Of a DNA stretch of 64,000 nucleotides, positions 18,051 through 25,830 are shown in pieces (position 1 is the stretch's first letter; each line of letters opens with the position of its first letter). The position numbers were made by a program, and so were the translations under genes. The notes beneath the pieces are model-generated. The model saw only the letters and a program-made list of their open reading frames with translations. It made no database searches and was not told the origin of the DNA. This stretch comes from UBA2638 sp046293135 (GTDB lineage: Bacteria > Pseudomonadota > Alphaproteobacteria > Micavibrionales > Micavibrionaceae). The stretch is from NCBI GenBank assembly GCA_046293135.1, contig JBKBPR010000005.1, positions 62,001 through 126,000 on the forward strand, given 5' to 3'.

Positions 18051-18641
18051 TTACGGCGCTGGGCAAGACTCAGGAGGGCGCTCACCAAGGTAATATCCGC
18101 GATTGGCCGCTTCTATATCACTGACATTCTCTATAATCAGAAAGTCATAGCGCATAGCGGAATCGCTCAAAACAGTGCCGTTGTTCCGAATGTTATCAGC
18201 TGTAAACAAAAGGCTATCACCGACCTCTTCGATCGGCCGCCCCGTTGTCAACGCTCTGATTTCGGGATTGTTGGTTGCCGTCCCCGCCAAAAACGAACCA
18301 CTCGTACAGGCACGTTGCGTCACCTTCTCCCGAATAGCGGCTTCACAGTTACGGCGGTAATTATCAATCGTGTTATTGCGCGTCAAATTGGTCATTGTGT
18401 CGCAATACCCCAAAGCATCAACGGTAAATGGCTTGCCATCACGAACAACCGGAATAGCCGCCACGCTGACAAAAAACTGCTGATTAAAACGGCTGCGCGG
18501 GCTTTGCTCGATCTGATTAGGCGCAGTGGCCGTAGCAGAATTCTGATTTCCGTTATTCGCTGCGGGCTGCTCGTCTTGCTTACAAGCGGCCAATGATACC
18601 GCCGCGCCTAATAATGCTGCTGTTAGAATTCCCTTTTTCAT
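18051..18641 (-). CDS. Uncharacterised lipoprotein, 196 aa
   Basis: Predicted lipoprotein: signal peptide MKKGILTAALLGAAVSLAAC with the lipobox LAAC (Cys20). A ribosome-binding site, GGGAG, lies 8 bases before the ATG. The mature part starts with a low-complexity Gln/Asn/Ala linker (to about 45), followed by a Cys-containing globular region (LGYCDTMTNLTRNNTIDNYR, a Cys near 130, PPESCPAP at the end). I do not recognise the family. Single gene between mgtE and the acetyltransferase. Confidence 0.75.
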   Translation of the reverse strand: MKKGILTAALLGAAVSLAACKQDEQPAANNGNQNSATATAPNQIEQSPRSRFNQQFFVSVAAIPVVRDGKPFTVDALGYCDTMTNLTRNNTIDNYRRNCEAAIREKVTQRACTSGSFLAGTATNNPEIRALTTGRPIEEVGDSLLFTADNIRNNGTVLSDSAMRYDFLIIENVSDIEAANRGYYLGERPPESCPAP

Positions 18642-18751
18642 CTCATCATCTCCCTGATTTCTTTTAATTTCTTGATGAAAAGTTATGGCATTCCGTAACC
18701 ACGCGCAAATAGTTTCGGAAAAAAACTTTCAGAGGCACGAAAGTCTATAAT

Positions 18752-20164
18752 TTATAGCAAAACCAGCGTCGCCAGCCCAAGGAAGATCAAAAATCCAAGG
18801 CAATCCGTGGTGGTGGTCAGGAAAGGCCCAGCCGAAAGCGCGGGGTCATAGCCAAAGCGCTCCAATATCAGCGGAATGCCCGTTCCGGCAATACCCGCCC
18901 AGAACATATTGAACAGCATCGCCGCCATCAGCACCATGCCCAGCACAGGGCTGCCGAACCACAACGCGGCGAGCAATCCCATAATACAACCGAATACAAC
19001 GCCGTTCAGCGCCCCGACCAATATTTCACGCTTTATGATGCGGTTATAGTTTTGAGAGCTCAATTCGCGTGTGGCCAGACCGCGCACGGTGACGGTCACA
19101 ACCTGCATACCCGCATTCCCCCCCATCGCCGCAACAATCGGCATCAGGATCGCCAGCGCGACAATCTCCTCAATCGTCGCTTCAAAGCGGGAAATCACGA
19201 ATGAGGCAATAATCGTATTGACCAGCGTAATCGCCAGCCAGCGCATACGGTTCACGGATGTGCGCATCGGCGAGGTATATAGATCGCTGTCCGTCACCCC
19301 CCCAAGGCGCATAATGTCCTCTTGGGTTTCCTCGTCGATAACGTCGATAATATCATCAATCGTAATCACACCGAGCAAGCGCCCGTTATCATCAACAACA
19401 GGGGCGGAGAGCAGGTTATCACGGCGGAAAATATCGGCGACTTCCTCCTGATCCATCTCGGCGGGAATGGAATATACAACATCAAGCTTGAGGTCTTCCA
19501 GCCTGACAGGGCGGTGCGAACAGATAATCCGCTTGAGCGGGATAATCCCCGTCACGTGATAGGCGGGGTCAACCACAATCACGTCAAAAAACTCGTTCGG
19601 CAGGCTATCACCCGCGCTGCGCAGATAATCAATCGCCTTGCCGACCGTCCAGAATTCGGGGACGGCGACGACCTCACGCTGCATCAAACGTCCGGCGCTA
19701 TCCTCCGGAAAACTCAAACCTTCCTCTAGGACAAGCCGCGTCTTGGCTGAGAGTTTGCTGATAATCTGCTTGCGGAAATCGGGGTCAATATCTTCGATAA
19801 TATCGAGCGCGTCATCACTATCCAGATCGGACAAAATCCGCGCCACGTCCTCGGCGTCCATATTCTCAAGGACATTGCGGCGCAGCTCATAATTCAATTC
19901 CGAATAGGTTTCGGGCGCGATTTGTTCCGAGAACATCTGCAAGAATTCGTGGCGCACATCGGCGCTCATCTTATGCAGCAATTCGGCAATATCGGCGGGA
20001 CCCAGATCGTCGAGCATCTGGTGAACCGTGTCGGAATCCTGCGCCTTTATCGCCTCAATCGCTTGGGAGATTTCCTCGTCATCCAGACGAAACGGATTGT
20101 CGTCTACTGAATCGCTCAGTAAAACGGCTATCGAATCATTGTCTTTTTTCAGCGTATCATCCAT
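18752..20164 (-). CDS. mgtE: Magnesium transporter MgtE
   Basis: Mg2+ channel/transporter of the inner membrane, 470 residues. Domain order is canonical: N-terminal MgtE_N superhelical domain (about 30-140, AELLHKMSADVRHEFLQMF, LDSDDALDIIEDIDPD), two CBS domains (about 150-275, with VVDDNGRLLGVITIDDIIDVI), a plug helix, then five membrane segments with the signature MPIVAAMGGNAGMQVVTVTVRG and a final FLTTTTDCLGFLIFLGL containing the pore Asp. Intracellular Mg2+ gates the channel through the N and CBS domains. No Mg2+ riboswitch was recognised in the upstream gap. Confidence 0.96.
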   Translation of the reverse strand: MDDTLKKDNDSIAVLLSDSVDDNPFRLDDEEISQAIEAIKAQDSDTVHQMLDDLGPADIAELLHKMSADVRHEFLQMFSEQIAPETYSELNYELRRNVLENMDAEDVARILSDLDSDDALDIIEDIDPDFRKQIISKLSAKTRLVLEEGLSFPEDSAGRLMQREVVAVPEFWTVGKAIDYLRSAGDSLPNEFFDVIVVDPAYHVTGIIPLKRIICSHRPVRLEDLKLDVVYSIPAEMDQEEVADIFRRDNLLSAPVVDDNGRLLGVITIDDIIDVIDEETQEDIMRLGGVTDSDLYTSPMRTSVNRMRWLAITLVNTIIASFVISRFEATIEEIVALAILMPIVAAMGGNAGMQVVTVTVRGLATRELSSQNYNRIIKREILVGALNGVVFGCIMGLLAALWFGSPVLGMVLMAAMLFNMFWAGIAGTGIPLILERFGYDPALSAGPFLTTTTDCLGFLIFLGLATLVLL

Positions 20165-20333
20165 GAGTCTGTTTTTTAAAACCGCTGCAAAATGTTGAGT
20201 TTCAATCGGGTTGATTTGCGTTCATTAGGATATCTGAATATCAGGCGGGACACTACCCTATTTACAACGCTCTGTCACCCCCTCCGCAGCATTGCGCGTG
20301 TTGACATGGGGCAAAAACACACCCCAAAAGCAA

Positions 20334-20354
20334 ATGCCCGCACAAGGCGGGCAT
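20334..20354. repeat. Dispersed palindrome ATGCCCGC-n5-GCGGGCAT (copy 1)
   Basis: Perfect 8-bp inverted repeat with loop ACAAG. Two further copies with loop ACAGG lie at 47807-47827 and 48558-48578. A smaller hairpin, TGGGG/CCCCA (20307-20326), precedes it. It lies in the gap between mgtE and the 20399 gene and is probably a REP-like repeat. Confidence 0.8.
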
Positions 20355-20398
20355 GGCCGAGGGGAAACGCATCCCTTCTTGTTATTTTTCTAAACGTT

Positions 20399-20863
20399 TC
20401 AAACCGCCAGCAAGCTATCCGCGTAGGTATACTGACCTTTAAAGGCGGCGAATTTGTCTTCGCCGATCATGTCCCAGAACTCCTTCAACTCGCGAACGCC
20501 CTCACTCGGCGCGCCGACCTCATAGCCCGTGCGCAGCAAGGCCTGATCCGCGAAGGACAAAAAGTCAGCCGGAAAGGCCATGCGCGGTGCGCGCAATCCC
20601 AGATCAACCAGAATTTTAGCAACATGCGCATCGCTATGATCCATCATATCGGCGGTAAACTGGATGGCTGAGAGTATTTTGATTTCCATCCGGCTGTTCG
20701 GGACGTGGCGCAAATGCCGCATAAAGCGCGCATAAACCGCCATATCGTCCTTAAGGTCTTCCGTGTTGTGTGGGGGTAGCGGAAGAACCGTACGCATTTG
20801 CTCTTCTTTTTGATTGGAGAAAGAGTTCCGTGTTGCGAGTGTGTTACCGATTGTCTGTGTCAT
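20399..20863 (-). CDS. Uncharacterised protein, about 154 aa
   Basis: Not recognised. A soluble helical protein with VYARFMRHLRHVPNSRMEIKI and AHVAKILVDLGLRAPRMAF in the middle, and no signal peptide. The ATG at 20863 is preferred because AAAGGGG lies 7 bases upstream. An upstream Met (20920) and a downstream Met (20797, with a GAAGAG site) are also possible. Single gene; its promoter region faces rnhA's 3' end. Confidence 0.6.
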   Translation of the reverse strand: MTQTIGNTLATRNSFSNQKEEQMRTVLPLPPHNTEDLKDDMAVYARFMRHLRHVPNSRMEIKILSAIQFTADMMDHSDAHVAKILVDLGLRAPRMAFPADFLSFADQALLRTGYEVGAPSEGVRELKEFWDMIGEDKFAAFKGQYTYADSLLAV

Positions 20864-21027
20864 AGCTTTACCCCTTTCCGGCTGCAAAATCGGGCGGTAT
20901 TGCCTGATTATTCCTGCCATCAGAACTATTTGTGACTTATGACTCCAGCTTCTCGCGAAAGTCTTAACGGAGTGTTAAAATATTTTTTATGGTAAAAAAT
21001 TGCGCTATTCCGCTGTGGATAAGACTC

Positions 21028-21450
21028 TCAAGCCTTTGGAATCGCAGAAGTGGCCAATTGATCGGCACGTTCGTTCTCGGGGTGTCCGGCGTGGCCTTTT
21101 ACCCAGTGAAAACGCACATCATGCACATTTATGAGCGAATCGATTCGCTTCCAAAGATCCTGATTCTTGATTTTGGGCGGCCAGTTTTTGGCTTTCCACC
21201 CCTCCATCCACTCATTCACGCCCTTTTGCAAATACGTGCTGTCCGTATACAGATCAACGCTTGAAGGGCGCTTGAGCGTTTCGAGCGCGACAATCGCCGC
21301 CATCATTTCCATGCGGTTATTGGTGGTTTCGGCCTCACCGCCCGATAATTCCTTTTCATGGCCGTTCCAACGCAAAATCGCGCCCCATCCGCCGGGGCCG
21401 GGATTGCCGCTACACGCACCATCGGTATAGATTTCGATTTTCGGCTTCAT
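21028..21450 (-). CDS. rnhA: Ribonuclease HI
   Basis: Endonuclease that cuts the RNA strand of RNA:DNA hybrids. The 140 residues show the full active site: Asp10 in YTDGACSGNPGPGGWG, Glu in TTNNRMEMMAAIVAL, Asp in DLYTDSTYLQKGV and the final His/Asp region KGHAGHPENERADQLA. A GTG one codon upstream (21453) is an alternative start. It follows the P-loop kinase-like gene on the same strand. In many alphaproteobacteria rnhA is the last gene of an ispH-thrB-rnhA group. Confidence 0.97.
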   Translation of the reverse strand: MKPKIEIYTDGACSGNPGPGGWGAILRWNGHEKELSGGEAETTNNRMEMMAAIVALETLKRPSSVDLYTDSTYLQKGVNEWMEGWKAKNWPPKIKNQDLWKRIDSLINVHDVRFHWVKGHAGHPENERADQLATSAIPKA

Positions 21451-21492
21451 CACTATCGCTGCTCTTGCCTTGCCCTACTCTATTGATTGTGC

Positions 21493-22272
21493 CTATTGCT
21501 CATCCAAAGCGCGGGCGATCAAGGCCAGCAAATCGGCTTCGCTCTGAACGGCGTAAACATCCTCCGCCCGCAGCGCCACGCCCCAACGCTCGGCGATCAG
21601 CTCATATTTCGGCGCGCGCATGTCAAACAGACGCGGAAATACCCAGCGCAAAAACTCATCGGGCGGAATATCATCGGCGCTTTCGATCTCGTTATAAATC
21701 GCCAGATATTCCTGAACCCACGCATCAAGCTGGCTCGGCGGGAAAAACAGCGGCTTGGGATAATCCTGCGCGCGTTGCAAAATCGCAAGGCGGTCGGATT
21801 GCGCGGCCTCGATATAGACAATCAGGCTCGCTGCGCCGATTGCGTTCAACACCGCGCCATCGGTAATCTCGCACAAGCTGCCGCTTGAATCATGGACGAA
21901 TTTATCATGCTGCGCCGCCATCAACGCCGCTTCCCTCACCGCGGCGCATTCGGCCTCGTAATACAGGTTTTGCCTGCGCTTGAACTCCGCAAACGGCAAT
22001 GCGCCGATCTTGCCGATAAAGGCCGAGAGCGCTGAAATATTCGCAGTGCTGATGGCTTCACTACCTGCACTATCTGTATTATCGGCGCTCGATGCGCTTT
22101 CAATATCAGCGGCCAGAAACTTCGTTCCGATCATCTCATCACAGGAATAAAGCGCCCAGCCCCAGCCTTTCATCTTGAGCGCGAGCGTGCTCTTGCCCAC
22201 GCCCGACATTCCCATCAAGGTGATTGATTTTTTCGGACTGCCCAAAAATGCCTGACCGGAGTTGTATTTCAT
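21493..22272 (-). CDS. P-loop kinase-like protein
   Basis: A 259-residue protein with a clear Walker A motif, GMSGVGKST (residues 22-30), and a shikimate-kinase-like organisation: a basic WGWALYSCDEMIGTKFL after the P-loop, DSSGSLCEI in the middle, then ASLIVYIEAAQSDRLAIL. It looks like a nucleoside/small-molecule kinase of unknown substrate, conserved in shape rather than in a family I can name. It lies 8 bases after ispH and 42 before rnhA, all on one strand, so it is probably an operon member. This is the slot of homoserine kinase thrB in many relatives, but its motifs do not match ThrB. A Ser/Ala/Asp-rich insertion occurs at about 55-80. Confidence 0.7.
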   Translation of the reverse strand: MKYNSGQAFLGSPKKSITLMGMSGVGKSTLALKMKGWGWALYSCDEMIGTKFLAADIESASSADNTDSAGSEAISTANISALSAFIGKIGALPFAEFKRRQNLYYEAECAAVREAALMAAQHDKFVHDSSGSLCEITDGAVLNAIGAASLIVYIEAAQSDRLAILQRAQDYPKPLFFPPSQLDAWVQEYLAIYNEIESADDIPPDEFLRWVFPRLFDMRAPKYELIAERWGVALRAEDVYAVQSEADLLALIARALDEQ

Positions 22273-22280
22273 CCTTGCCC

Positions 22281-23264
22281 CTAGGCCGCCTCACCTTGTT
22301 GCAGCGCTTTGGGCAATTTGAAAATCACATCCTCTTGCGCCAGAACGATTTCCTCGACTATCACGGTGAAATGCGCCTTGGCTTGCGCGATCACCTCTTC
22401 AACCAGCACTTCGGGCGCGGATGCTCCAGCCGTGATGCCGAGCGTTTTGACGCCTTCCATCTCCACCAGCCAGTCCACCTCGACAGCGCGTTGCACCAGC
22501 CGCGCCTTCGGGCAACCGTAATTCAAGGCAACCTCGACAAGGCGGTTGGAGTTGGATGAATTGGGCGCACCCAGCACCAACATATAATCACTGCGCTCCG
22601 CGATTTCCTTTACCGCGGCCTGACGGTTGGTCGTGGCATAGCAAATATCTTCTTTATGCGGGCCTTTCACTGCGGGAAAACGGGCTTGCAGCGCCGCCAC
22701 GATTTGCGCGGTATCATCAACCGAAAGCGTCGTTTGCGTACAAAAGGCGAGCTTATTTTCATCCGCCACGCTAATTTTGGCGACATCCTCCACCGTTTCA
22801 ACCAGTATCACCGCACCTTGCGGCAACTGGCCGATTGTGCCGATCACTTCGGGGTGCCCGGCATGGCCGATCAACACAATCTGGTCGCCGTTCTTGAAAT
22901 GGCGCTCGGCCTCGCGGTGAACCTTGCTCACCAGCGGACAGGTCGCATCAATATAAAACATCTTCCGCGCGGCGGCCGTTTCGGGAACGGATTTCGGCAC
23001 GCCATGCGCCGAGAAAATCACAGGCTGACCGTCATCGGGAATCTCGTCGAGCTCCTCAACGAATACCGCGCCCTTGTCACGCAATGAATCCACAACGAAT
23101 TTGTTATGCACGATCTCATGGCGGACATAGACAGGCGCGCCATATTGCTCCAGAGCCAGCTCGACAATCCGAATGGCGCGGTCTACTCCGGCGCAAAATC
23201 CGCGCGGCGCCGCGAGCAGGATTTGCAAATTCGGTTTTGCGGCTGTGCTATCGCTGGCTGTCAT
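22281..23264 (-). CDS. ispH: 4-hydroxy-3-methylbut-2-enyl diphosphate reductase
   Basis: Last enzyme of the MEP isoprenoid pathway; reduces HMBPP to IPP and DMAPP with an iron-sulphur cluster. The three cluster cysteines are visible in APRGFCAGVDRAI, IDATCPLVSKVH and KEDICYATTNRQ, with the family motifs EIVHNKFVVDSL and LVLGAPNSSNSNRLVEV. The ATG at 23264 gives 327 residues; an in-frame TTG 10 codons upstream (23294) is less likely. First gene of a probable ispH / P-loop kinase / rnhA operon. It feeds the same pathway as dxs and ispA at 25.8-29.5 kb. Confidence 0.97.
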   Translation of the reverse strand: MTASDSTAAKPNLQILLAAPRGFCAGVDRAIRIVELALEQYGAPVYVRHEIVHNKFVVDSLRDKGAVFVEELDEIPDDGQPVIFSAHGVPKSVPETAAARKMFYIDATCPLVSKVHREAERHFKNGDQIVLIGHAGHPEVIGTIGQLPQGAVILVETVEDVAKISVADENKLAFCTQTTLSVDDTAQIVAALQARFPAVKGPHKEDICYATTNRQAAVKEIAERSDYMLVLGAPNSSNSNRLVEVALNYGCPKARLVQRAVEVDWLVEMEGVKTLGITAGASAPEVLVEEVIAQAKAHFTVIVEEIVLAQEDVIFKLPKALQQGEAA

Positions 23265-23448
23265 CGTGTGAGAATATCCAAAAGTTAACGTCAAAGACTA
23301 TATACACGCTCAAATACAGACAATCCATCCTTTTTGCATTCCTCCTTGCCAAGCGAAACGGGCTTGCTTAATCTGATAGGATAAAAATGAATAGCGTTTT
23401 GTCAAAAGCTTGCCACAAGAACTGGCCACAGGAAAAGGATACGTCGCG

Positions 23449-24285
23449 ATGAAAAAAGACTTTATATCAGGCCGTACATCAAATCGTGTGATAACGGCAA
23501 CACTCGCCGCGATCCTTCTGATACCCGCCTTGAGCGCATGCCGCACGATGGAAGGGCTTTCCGAAAGCGTTAACAATACCTTCAGCAACCAAAGCGACGG
23601 ACAACAGCCAATTGATAGCGCGGATATTCTTGCCGCCCATGCCGGAGAAACATCAGCCAGCGGCGTGCGCATTGACTCGCCCTGCCCCGAAGTACAAATC
23701 GTTGATGAACTTAGCTCGATCAGCGAATTTTCGCCGCCTTCTGCAGCTTTTGCCGAAAATCTGATCTCCCGTGCCGACCTGTATCATGCCGAGAGTTTCT
23801 GCACCTTTCAGGACAAGCTCGCTGTTGTTGATCTGAAACTGGTTTTTGACGCCTCACTTGGGCCTCAAGGACGCGCAGGCGGCAATAAGAACTTTTTCTC
23901 CTATCCGTTTTTCATTGCCGTAACGGATCAAAATAACGTTGTGCTGGCCAAGGAAGTCTTCTCGGCCTCGATGAATTTCGAAACGGGGCAAGCCACACAT
24001 CGCTATCATGAAAACCTGCGCCAGCTTGTGCCGATCCGCTCCCGTGAGCAGGCAAGGCGCTTTAAAATCCTGTTGGGCTTCCAGCTCAGCCCCGAGCAAT
24101 TGGCTTATAACCGTGCCAATATGCGTCCCGTCGAGGAGTTACAAGCCGCCTTGGAAACGCCGACTCAAGATCAAAGCATGAGCGCCGCCGCCACAGTAGC
24201 GCCTGATTACAGCGAGTTAAAAGCTGATGTGCAAAATACCGACACGCCGATCAATGTCGTGCCGCAAGAAACGGAAGAGGATTGA
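23449..24285 (+). CDS. Uncharacterised lipoprotein, 278 aa
   Basis: Predicted lipoprotein starting at the ATG 23449 (MKKDFISGRTSNRVI), with a hydrophobic segment and the lipobox LSAC ahead of RTMEGLSESV. The in-frame TTG at 23410 is not a convincing start. The mature part contains CPEVQIVDEL, a long central region VVDLKLVFDASLGPQGR and SYPFFIAVTDQNNVVLAKEVF reminiscent of conserved alphaproteobacterial lipoproteins of unknown function, and an acidic, Gln/Thr-rich tail. It ends 6 bases before gmhA and is likely co-transcribed with it. Confidence 0.75.
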   Translation: MKKDFISGRTSNRVITATLAAILLIPALSACRTMEGLSESVNNTFSNQSDGQQPIDSADILAAHAGETSASGVRIDSPCPEVQIVDELSSISEFSPPSAAFAENLISRADLYHAESFCTFQDKLAVVDLKLVFDASLGPQGRAGGNKNFFSYPFFIAVTDQNNVVLAKEVFSASMNFETGQATHRYHENLRQLVPIRSREQARRFKILLGFQLSPEQLAYNRANMRPVEELQAALETPTQDQSMSAAATVAPDYSELKADVQNTDTPINVVPQETEED

Positions 24286-24291
24286 GAATTA

Positions 24292-24915
24292 ATGTCGATC
24301 ACCTCCAAAATATCCGCCCTGCCACCGTTTAACGATGATACTTTCTGGACGGATGAAACCTCCGAACATCTTCGTGTTGCGGGGGATAGCTTCGCGCAAT
24401 GCCGTGATGATTTTTTCGCGCTGCTTGATTTGTGTGAACACTCCATCCGTACGGGCGGGAAGATATTGTTTTTCGGCAATGGCGGGAGCGCCGCCGACGC
24501 GCAGCATCTGGCAACCGAACTTGCCGTCCGCTACATCAAGGATCGCGCCCCGATTGCCGCGCTGGCACTGACCACCGATAGCTCGGCGCTGACCGCAATC
24601 GGCAATGATATGGGCTTCGAGCAGCTTTTTGCCCGCCAGATCAGCGCCATCGGCAAGGCGGGGGATGTCGCCATCGGTATTACCACCTCCGGCCAGAGCG
24701 CCAACGTCATTGCGGGGCTGCAAGCGGCGCAGCAAGGCGGGCTAAAAGCAGCGGCGCTGACTGGTAAGGATGGCGGCAAGCTGAAAGATATGGCGCTTGA
24801 TGCGTGTTTGATCGTGCCATCCGCCACCACCGCCCGCATTCAGGAAATGCACATCACATTCGGCCAGATGTTATGCGGCGCGCTGGAGCAAAAACTGGGG
24901 CTCACCCAAGGCTAA
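24292..24915 (+). CDS. gmhA: Phosphoheptose isomerase (SIS domain)
   Basis: Converts sedoheptulose 7-phosphate to D-glycero-D-manno-heptose 7-phosphate, the first step to lipopolysaccharide core heptose. The 207 residues hold a single SIS domain with FFGNGGSAADAQHLATELAV (about 60-79), the metal/substrate residues of the GmhA family, GITTSGQSANVIAGLQAA and EMHITFGQMLCGALEQ. Normal length. It follows a lipoprotein gene by 6 bases. A hairpin TTAAGC-CAAA-GCTTAA (24923-24938) lies just after the stop but lacks a T run. Confidence 0.93.
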   Translation: MSITSKISALPPFNDDTFWTDETSEHLRVAGDSFAQCRDDFFALLDLCEHSIRTGGKILFFGNGGSAADAQHLATELAVRYIKDRAPIAALALTTDSSALTAIGNDMGFEQLFARQISAIGKAGDVAIGITTSGQSANVIAGLQAAQQGGLKAAALTGKDGGKLKDMALDACLIVPSATTARIQEMHITFGQMLCGALEQKLGLTQG

Positions 24916-24978
24916 GGCAAAGTTAAGCCAAAGCTTAAAAGAGAGCAAAAACACCCCCGCCCTACCCCTTCATGATAT

Positions 24979-25008
24979 TTGACGCGACCGCAAAAAATTT
25001 GCTATTAT
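24979..25008 (+). promoter_or_regulatory. Sigma-70-type promoter for the Met-rich small protein
   Basis: TTGACG (24979-24984), an 18-base spacer and TATTAT (25003-25008), about 80 bases ahead of the ATG at 25090. Confidence 0.65.
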
Positions 25009-25089
25009 AGTGATATAAAAAACGATAAAAAACTAAAGCAATTCGTTCGGTAATAGTGTGCAAAATTTAAAAAATTTGAGGTGTGAACC

Positions 25090-25407
25090 ATGAGCCATCC
25101 AACTGATCCCCATGCGCAGCCAGGCCTCCATGAAAGCGATATAATGCCATTCATGGGCAATAACAGTGCGCAGCCGCCCGCTGCTGACACCCCCATGGGA
25201 ACAGTTATGAGCTTTATGAATGCAGGCGTCATGTATGGCGCTGCCAATAGCATTTTGGGCGCAATCGAGGACGGTATGGCACAGCTCGCAGGCGGTATGC
25301 CGAACGGCATGGGCACAGAACCTGCACTGGCAGAACGCGGCATGGCACCAAATATGGCACCGCAAATGACCATGAACCAGCAGCCGGGATTTGGCAGACC
25401 TACTTAA
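25090..25407 (+). CDS. Met/Gly/Pro-rich small protein, 105 aa
   Basis: Not recognised. The sequence has 15 or more methionines (PMGTVMSFMNAGVMYGAA, GGMPNGMGTEP, MAPNMAPQMTMNQQ) and begins with a His/Pro-rich segment. A good ribosome-binding site (GAGGTG, 7 bases) and an upstream promoter support expression. Met-rich, His-containing small proteins are sometimes metal-binding or scaffold proteins, but nothing here proves either. No signal peptide. A second small orphan gene follows after a long inverted repeat. Confidence 0.65.
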   Translation: MSHPTDPHAQPGLHESDIMPFMGNNSAQPPAADTPMGTVMSFMNAGVMYGAANSILGAIEDGMAQLAGGMPNGMGTEPALAERGMAPNMAPQMTMNQQPGFGRPT

Positions 25408-25433
25408 CCTAATAAACACCCCATTATATTTTG

Positions 25434-25460
25434 CATAATACACTGATTTTGTGTATTATG
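25434..25460. promoter_or_regulatory. 10-bp inverted repeat at the start of the 25466 gene
   Basis: CATAATACAC (25434-25443), a 7-base spacer and GTGTATTATG (25451-25460) form a perfect inverted repeat ending 5 bases before the ATG at 25466. It could be an operator for a dimeric regulator, a terminator of the Met-rich gene (only a weak T run follows), or an RNA hairpin that hides the translation start. AT content and symmetry favour protein binding. Confidence 0.6.
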
Positions 25461-25465
25461 ATTTT

Positions 25466-25759
25466 ATGATTGATGTCAGCACGATTGCACAAGGATTGGA
25501 AAACGATAAAGACCCGTTTCAAACACTATGCCGCTTTATCTATCCGATGATTTTATGTGATACCCATGCACAAATTGCTGCGGATGCCATGAATACAGTT
25601 CTAAATGGCGACTACATTATTGCTGGGGAAATGCCTGGGGGAAACGGCTTTGAATATATGAACGCCGAAGCTCTGGACTTAGCGCCTGATGCTTCCATGG
25701 ACATTGGGTTTGGCATAGACGCTGCACCTGCACTGATTATACCGATCCTGCCGTTTTAA
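25466..25759 (+). CDS. Small uncharacterised protein, about 97 aa
   Basis: Not recognised. Begins MIDVSTIAQGLENDKDPF; acidic, with ILCDTHAQIAADAMNTV and a hydrophobic C-terminal end (ALIIPILPF). An in-frame GTG at 25451 lies inside the inverted repeat and would add 5 residues. There is no ribosome-binding site, so the start is uncertain and the translation may be controlled or leaderless. It lies between the Met-rich gene and dxs on one strand. Confidence 0.5.
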   Translation: MIDVSTIAQGLENDKDPFQTLCRFIYPMILCDTHAQIAADAMNTVLNGDYIIAGEMPGGNGFEYMNAEALDLAPDASMDIGFGIDAAPALIIPILPF

Positions 25760-25830
25760 CACCCTAAATTTTAATTATTGCGGAAAAAGCTGGAGATTTG
25801 CGGCCAAGATGGTCTATATATTTCTCCATC

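Noticed and set aside
18642..20398. Mg2+ riboswitch of mgtE
   Set aside because: The region upstream of mgtE (20165-20398) shows no M-box or ykoK-type element by eye, only REP-like palindromes.
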